In this document: positions 6,367 through 9,660 of the stretch, in pieces | Layout: each line of letters starts with the position of its first letter | Numbering within the stretch: position 1 is the first letter of the stretch | Origin: SIG603 sp964370405 | GTDB taxonomy: Bacteria; Bacillota; Clostridia; Oscillospirales; Acutalibacteraceae | Direction: 5' to 3' | DNA length: 9,660 nucleotides | Assembly (NCBI GenBank): GCA_964370405.1 | Contig: CAYJJB010000070.1 | Location: 1 to 9,660 of the forward strand | Made by a program: the position numbers and the translations under genes | Notes under the pieces: generated by a model | What the model was told of the DNA's origin: nothing | The model's database searches: none | The model's input: the letters and a program-made list of their open reading frames with translations, nothing else

Positions 6367-7262
6367 GCGGTGTAATTATTTTAAATAAACCCACAGACTT
6401 TACTTCTTTTGACTGCGTTGCTGTGCTTAGAAAAATTTTAAAAGAGAAAAAAATTGGACATACAGGAACATTAGATCCGATGGCGACAGGTGTTTTGCCA
6501 ATGCTTATAGGCAAGGCGACTAAAACAGCAGACTTTTTGGTTGATACAGATAAAGAGTATGAAGCAGAGTTTGAATTTGGAATTTTAACAGACACGCTTG
6601 ATATTAGCGGTGAAGTAAAAAAAACAGACGATGTGTTTGTAAGTGCAAAAGATTTAGAAGAAAAACTTCAGGGCTTTAGAGGCGACATTATGCAAGTGCC
6701 TCCAATGTACTCGGCAGTGTCGGTAAATGGACAAAGACTATATAAGCTTGCAAGGCAAGGGATAGAGATAAAAAGAGAAGAAAGACCCGTAAGCATTTCA
6801 AAGTTAGAATTATTAAGCTATGATGAGAGCAGTAGAAAAGGAAAGCTTTTGATACGCTGTTCAAAAGGTACTTACATAAGAACACTTATTGATGACATAG
6901 CAAAAACTTTAGGTACAAACGGAGTCATGACAGCTCTTGTAAGAACTGCTGCTTGCGGTTTTTCCATAGATAATTCACTTACTTTTGATGAAATAAGAGA
7001 ACTTTGCAAACAAGGCGCTATAGATGAACATATAAAAAGTATAGATAGCCTTTTTGTGAATAACCAGAAAATTACGGTTAGTCCAAAGCAAGAAGTAAGA
7101 TTTCTAAATGGCGGAGCGCTAGATTTGAAAAGGCTTAGCCTAAAAAAGTCACACTATGAAACAAAAGAACCAATAAAAGTATATGGAGAAGAGTTTTTAG
7201 GGCTTGCAAAAATAAATTTGGAAGATAATGAACTTAAAATACTTAAAATATTTAAGGGATAA
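6363..7262 (+). CDS. truB: tRNA pseudouridine(55) synthase TruB
   Basis: TruB converts U55 in the T-loop of tRNAs to pseudouridine. The product is 299 residues. It opens MSGVIILNKPTDFTSFDCV, as the family does, followed by GHTGTLDPMATGVLPMLIG (32-50), in which D38 is the expected catalytic aspartate. Further along are QVPPMYSAVSVNGQRLYKLAR and CSKGTYIRTLIDDIA, both TruB signatures. The last 80 or so residues form the more variable C-terminal PUA-like region. I choose the GTG at 6363: it overlaps the nrnA stop as GTGA and has AAGGGG (6350-6355) 7 nt upstream. An in-frame ATG at 6327 would add 12 non-conserved residues and has no proper ribosome-binding site. Confidence 0.95.
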   Translation: MSGVIILNKPTDFTSFDCVAVLRKILKEKKIGHTGTLDPMATGVLPMLIGKATKTADFLVDTDKEYEAEFEFGILTDTLDISGEVKKTDDVFVSAKDLEEKLQGFRGDIMQVPPMYSAVSVNGQRLYKLARQGIEIKREERPVSISKLELLSYDESSRKGKLLIRCSKGTYIRTLIDDIAKTLGTNGVMTALVRTAACGFSIDNSLTFDEIRELCKQGAIDEHIKSIDSLFVNNQKITVSPKQEVRFLNGGALDLKRLSLKKSHYETKEPIKVYGEEFLGLAKINLEDNELKILKIFKG

Positions 7263-7271
7263 ATTAGCAAA

Positions 7272-8183
7272 ATGAAAATATTTAATTCTTTAGAAAATAT
7301 AAAAATAGAAGATTATACTGCTATTGCCCTGGGTGCGTTTGATGGACTGCATCTAGGGCATAAGTCGGTTATAAATAAGGTTTTTGAAAAAAATTTAAGT
7401 GCCTCAGTGTTTACGTTTAAAGAAAATCCGTCAAAAAATCTAACGGGAAAGACAAATTATATATTGACACAAGAGGAAAAATTAGATATATTAGATAAAT
7501 GGGGCGCAAAAAACTGTTTTTGTCCCGATTTTAATTTGCTTCAAAATATGGAAGCAGAGGACTTTGTAGTAAAGATACTATTTGATAAATGCAAGGCAAA
7601 AGTTTTAAGTTGTGGCAAAGATTTTAGATTTGGTAAAAAAGCTTTGGGCGATGTTGCACTGCTTCAAAAACTGTGCAATGAAAATGGAGTTTGCCTCCAA
7701 GTTGCAGGTGACTTTTGTGTTCACGACAAAAAAGTAAGTTCTAATATAATAAGAAATTATATTGAAAACGGAAAAATAGAGAGTGCAAATGAAATGCTTG
7801 GAAGGTATTTTGGATTTACATTACCTGTTTTAGAAGGAAACAGAATAGGCAGAACACTTGGCACGCCCACAATAAATCAAAAAATGCCACACGGATTTGT
7901 GCTTCCTCGTTTTGGTGTTTATGCATCAAATGTTATAATTGACGGAAAAAATTATTTGGGAGTAACAAATGTTGGTGTTAAACCTAGCATAGGCAAATAT
8001 GATCCACTTGCTGAAACATGGATACCTGATATAAATATGAATTTGTATGGAAAAAGTATAAAAACAGAACTTTTAGGATTTATAAGAGATGAAAAGAAAT
8101 TTGACAATTTAGAAAGCCTAAAAGAAGAAATTATTAAAAATGAAAAAAGGGCAAGAGTGATATATAAAGAAATATTTAAATAG
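7272..8183 (+). CDS. ribF: Bifunctional riboflavin kinase / FAD synthetase RibF
   Basis: RibF phosphorylates riboflavin to FMN and adenylylates FMN to FAD. The 303-residue protein has both domains. The N-terminal nucleotidyltransferase domain has GAFDGLHLGH (21-30, usual form GxFDGxHxGH) and SSNIIR (156-161). The C-terminal flavokinase domain has GRTLGTPTIN (193-202), GVYAS, GVTNVGVKPSI and ETW...LYGK near 248-261, with E248 as the expected catalytic glutamate. Some residues depart from the commonest form: LGTPTIN for LGFPTAN, and ETW for ETH. The essential Thr, Asn and Glu remain, so the enzyme is probably active. The ATG at 7272 has AAGGGA (7254-7259) about 12 nt upstream, a rather long spacer. 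In B. subtilis the homologue ribC holds the same operon position. Confidence 0.93.
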   Translation: MKIFNSLENIKIEDYTAIALGAFDGLHLGHKSVINKVFEKNLSASVFTFKENPSKNLTGKTNYILTQEEKLDILDKWGAKNCFCPDFNLLQNMEAEDFVVKILFDKCKAKVLSCGKDFRFGKKALGDVALLQKLCNENGVCLQVAGDFCVHDKKVSSNIIRNYIENGKIESANEMLGRYFGFTLPVLEGNRIGRTLGTPTINQKMPHGFVLPRFGVYASNVIIDGKNYLGVTNVGVKPSIGKYDPLAETWIPDINMNLYGKSIKTELLGFIRDEKKFDNLESLKEEIIKNEKRARVIYKEIFK

Positions 8184-8203
8184 CATAATAGGGGAGCTGT
8201 TTT

Positions 8204-9106
8204 ATGGAACATGAAAAAAGTTTTATTGAGCTTAGATATTATTCAGTAGAAAAAGATTTTCCGGCTATGTGTTTGCAAGGCGAAAGGTGGACACAGATCT
8301 ATAAAAAGGGTGGAAGTTTACATTTTCACAATTTAACTGAAATAGGGTACTGCGAAGATGGTGAAGGTGAAATGGTATTTCAAAATGAAAGAATAGCTTT
8401 TAAAAAAGGTACATTTACATTTATACCAAAGGATGTTTTGCACTCCACAGAGAGTAGTACACCGTGTACCTGGAGTTTCATTTTTGTGGATAGTGACTTG
8501 CTCATTAAAGAAGCAGTTGAATGTTTAAAAGGCAGTGATAAGAAGATAAAGCTACAAACACTGGTTATACATGAAGATGATAATGAGGATTTAGCATCTG
8601 TTGTGCGTGAGCTTTTAAGGAAATTTAAGTGCTCAAGACCTTTTTGCAGACTACAAATTAGATCTTTGCTCAATTTTCTGCTTTTAGAATCTATGATGAT
8701 AGAGGAAAGCATAGACAGCATTAACTTTGACAAAAACCACAAAGAAGTGGTAAAGGCACTCAAATACATAGATGATAATTTTGAAGAAGATATAAAAATT
8801 TTTGAAATAGCAAAGGTTTGCAATATGAGTGAACCATATTTTAGAAAAATATTTAAAAATTCGGTTGGTTTATCACCACTTGAGCATCTTAACAATGTTA
8901 GGATACAAAAATCCTGCAATATGCTAAAAAAATCAACTCAGCCAATTATTGATGTCGCACTTGCTTGTGGATATACCTCGGTAAGTACATTTAATCGCAA
9001 TTTCATAAGGTTTATTGGGATAACTCCGTCGGAGTTTCGTCAAAATAACAAAGAAAAGACAGATGAACAAAACAATTTCTTAATTCAAAAGCATATGGGC
9101 TGGTAG
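8204..9106 (+). CDS. AraC-family transcriptional regulator with cupin sensor domain
   Basis: This is a 300-residue, one-component regulator. The N-terminal half is an AraC-type cupin domain (about 25-125) with SLHFHNLTEIGYCEDGEGEM and the turn KKGTFTFIPKDVLHS, a likely sugar-binding pocket. The C-terminal DNA-binding domain (about 185-282) has two helix-turn-helix motifs: IFEIAKVCNMSEPYFRKIF (199-217) and IIDVALACGYTSVSTFNRNF (248-267), followed by the family ending GITPSEFR. The ATG at 8204 has GGGGAG (8191-8196) 7 nt upstream. It begins 20 nt after ribF with no terminator between, so read-through is possible. A weak extended -10 (TGATATATAAA, 8158-8168) near the end of ribF could serve it. 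I infer that it controls the solute-binding protein gene starting at 9446. Its ligand is unknown. Confidence 0.9.
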   Translation: MEHEKSFIELRYYSVEKDFPAMCLQGERWTQIYKKGGSLHFHNLTEIGYCEDGEGEMVFQNERIAFKKGTFTFIPKDVLHSTESSTPCTWSFIFVDSDLLIKEAVECLKGSDKKIKLQTLVIHEDDNEDLASVVRELLRKFKCSRPFCRLQIRSLLNFLLLESMMIEESIDSINFDKNHKEVVKALKYIDDNFEEDIKIFEIAKVCNMSEPYFRKIFKNSVGLSPLEHLNNVRIQKSCNMLKKSTQPIIDVALACGYTSVSTFNRNFIRFIGITPSEFRQNNKEKTDEQNNFLIQKHMGW

Positions 9107-9155
9107 CCATGTAAAACTGTATCAAAAATGTAACCAAATAATGAAACTTATGTAT

Positions 9156-9193
9156 AAAATGTGTAATTTACTTATAAATTACACATTTTTTTT
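9156..9193 (+). terminator. Intrinsic terminator after the AraC gene
   Basis: AAAATGTGTAATTTA (9156-9170) pairs perfectly with TAAATTACACATTTT (9175-9189) around the loop CTTA, a 15-bp stem. The 3' arm runs into eight consecutive T (9186-9193). It lies 50 nt after the stop of the AraC gene and is the only clear terminator in the window. It should therefore close any transcript that reads from the rimP operon through the regulator. The run of A before the stem would let it work in the opposite direction too. Confidence 0.85.
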
Positions 9194-9228
9194 AAGCAAA
9201 AATAAAAATCAGAAACGAAAATGCACAA

Positions 9229-9256
9229 TTGACATTCGAATTTGAGATGATAAAAA
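9229..9256 (+). promoter_or_regulatory. Candidate promoter of the solute-binding protein gene
   Basis: TTGACA at 9229-9234 is a perfect -35. The -10 is poor: TAAAAA at 9251-9256 (16-bp spacer, 4 of 6 matches) or AAAAAT at 9253-9258 (18-bp spacer). A strong -35 with a weak -10 suits an activator-dependent promoter, and the neighbouring AraC-type protein could be that activator. However, the repeats at 9273-9299 would then lie downstream of the start, which fits repression better. Confidence 0.35.
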
Positions 9257-9272
9257 ATGTGAAAACACGCAT

Positions 9273-9299
9273 AATTGTATACAAAGATATGAATTGTAT
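9273..9299 (+). repeat. Direct repeat and palindrome, possible operator
   Basis: AATTGTAT is present at 9273-9280 and 9292-9299, 19 bp start to start, close to two helical turns. The first copy is part of the perfect 10-bp palindrome TTGTATACAA (9275-9284). AraC-family proteins typically bind pairs of direct half-sites about two turns apart, so this is a candidate operator for the upstream regulator. Chance occurrence in AT-rich DNA cannot be excluded. Confidence 0.35.
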
Positions 9300-9445
9300 T
9301 AATTATTTTTAGTTATTTCGTACTAATATCGATTTTTGTCAGGCAGGTGGCTGTTTTTTGCTTGTTAAAATGACTAATAGTTTATCTGACTAAAAAATAT
9401 TTAATCTTAATTCATGAAAAGAAAAATTAATAAGGAGAAATTATT

Positions 9446-9660
9446 ATGTTAAAGAAAATTTTAGCGATTCTTATGGTACTTGCAATGGTATTTTCGCTAG
9501 CAGCATGCGGCGGCGGTGGCGGAGAGTCAACAGGCGGAGATACACCAGCATCAGAAGCTGATCCGGTTTCAGAATCAGAAGATGATGACCCAGAAAGTAC
9601 TCAAACAGGTGCAGATGCACTTACAGTTTGGTGTTGGGACCCTAACTTCAACCTATACGC
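9446..9660 (+). CDS. Sugar ABC transporter substrate-binding lipoprotein, partial
   Basis: The 5' end of a gene runs off the window, with 71 complete codons visible. The product opens MLKKILAILMVLAMVFSLAAC, a lipoprotein signal peptide with a Lys-Lys n-region, a hydrophobic core and the lipobox LAAC, so that C21 would be lipidated and anchored to the outer face of the membrane. A low-complexity Gly/Ser/Glu/Asp tether follows (about 22-56). The mature domain then begins with ALTVWCWDPNFN, the typical first strand of family 1 extracellular solute-binding proteins for carbohydrates. The ATG at 9446 has AAGGAG (9432-9437) 8 nt upstream. Permease genes would be expected beyond the window. The exact sugar is unknown. 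Confidence 0.85.
   Translation, partial: MLKKILAILMVLAMVFSLAACGGGGGESTGGDTPASEADPVSESEDDDPESTQTGADALTVWCWDPNFNLY

Larger units (their letters stand above)
9194..9445 (+). other. Noncoding regulatory region before the solute-binding protein gene
   Basis: There is no plausible gene in this AT-rich stretch. It holds a consensus -35 (9229-9234), the palindrome ATTCGAAT (9234-9241), the palindrome TTGTATACAA (9275-9284), a repeated AATTGTAT (9273-9280 and 9292-9299), and a small G+C-rich patch (9338-9353) followed by six T. The Shine-Dalgarno AAGGAG (9432-9437) for the next gene is at its end. If transcription starts near 9265 the leader is about 180 nt, long enough for post-transcriptional control. 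Confidence 0.6.

Noticed and set aside
8101..8131. TTGACA at 8101-8106 as a promoter for the AraC gene
   Set aside because: It is a perfect -35 by sequence but lies in ribF coding DNA and has no acceptable -10 at 16-18 bp.
9261..9276. Catabolite-responsive element (cre) in the transporter leader
   Set aside because: I checked the CG-containing stretches near 9215 and 9269 against the cre consensus, and both miss several key positions.

Overview
The window is AT-rich bacterial DNA with every gene on the + strand. The Shine-Dalgarno sites are strong, GTG starts are common, and the gene order is that of the nusA-infB operon of low-GC Bacillota. The DHH phosphoesterase placed between rbfA and truB, the general protein character and the sugar-type solute-binding lipoprotein point to a member of the Clostridia. 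The genus cannot be named from the sequence alone.

Layout. Positions 1-120 hold the tail of a repeat-like noncoding element. A strong promoter follows (126-154, with an extended -10), then a G+C-rich leader hairpin with a GNRA loop (181-206). Next comes a compact nine-gene operon: rimP, nusA, rnpM/ylxR, ylxQ, infB, rbfA, nrnA, truB and ribF (240-8183). Most genes abut or overlap by a few bases, and many ribosome-binding sites lie inside the preceding gene or at its stop. Two junctions are looser. The nusA-ylxR gap (115 nt) carries an inverted heptad-repeat element, and the ylxQ-infB gap (about 60 nt) carries an AT-rich hairpin that overlaps a perfect extended -10 hexamer.

Function of the operon. 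RimP and RbfA mature the 30S subunit. IF2 starts translation. NusA controls elongation and termination of RNA polymerase. RnpM is an RNA-binding modulator of RNase P, and YlxQ is an L7Ae-type RNA-binding protein. NrnA degrades short RNA oligonucleotides and/or pAp. TruB makes pseudouridine-55 in tRNA. RibF makes FMN and FAD. Apart from RibF this is a translation and RNA-metabolism module, and it is largely conventional.

Accessory end. Only 20 nt after ribF, with no visible terminator, lies an AraC-family regulator with a cupin sensor domain (8204-9106). A 15-bp perfect intrinsic terminator follows (9156-9193). After about 250 nt of noncoding DNA containing a consensus -35, a 10-bp palindrome and an 8-bp direct repeat, a lipoprotein begins (9446) and runs off the window. 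It looks like the substrate-binding protein of a carbohydrate ABC transporter, and the AraC protein is its most likely regulator.

I did not find a clearly new multigene system. The observations most worth checking are the heptad/hairpin repeat family, the infB initiation-region structure, and the putative AraC operator region.
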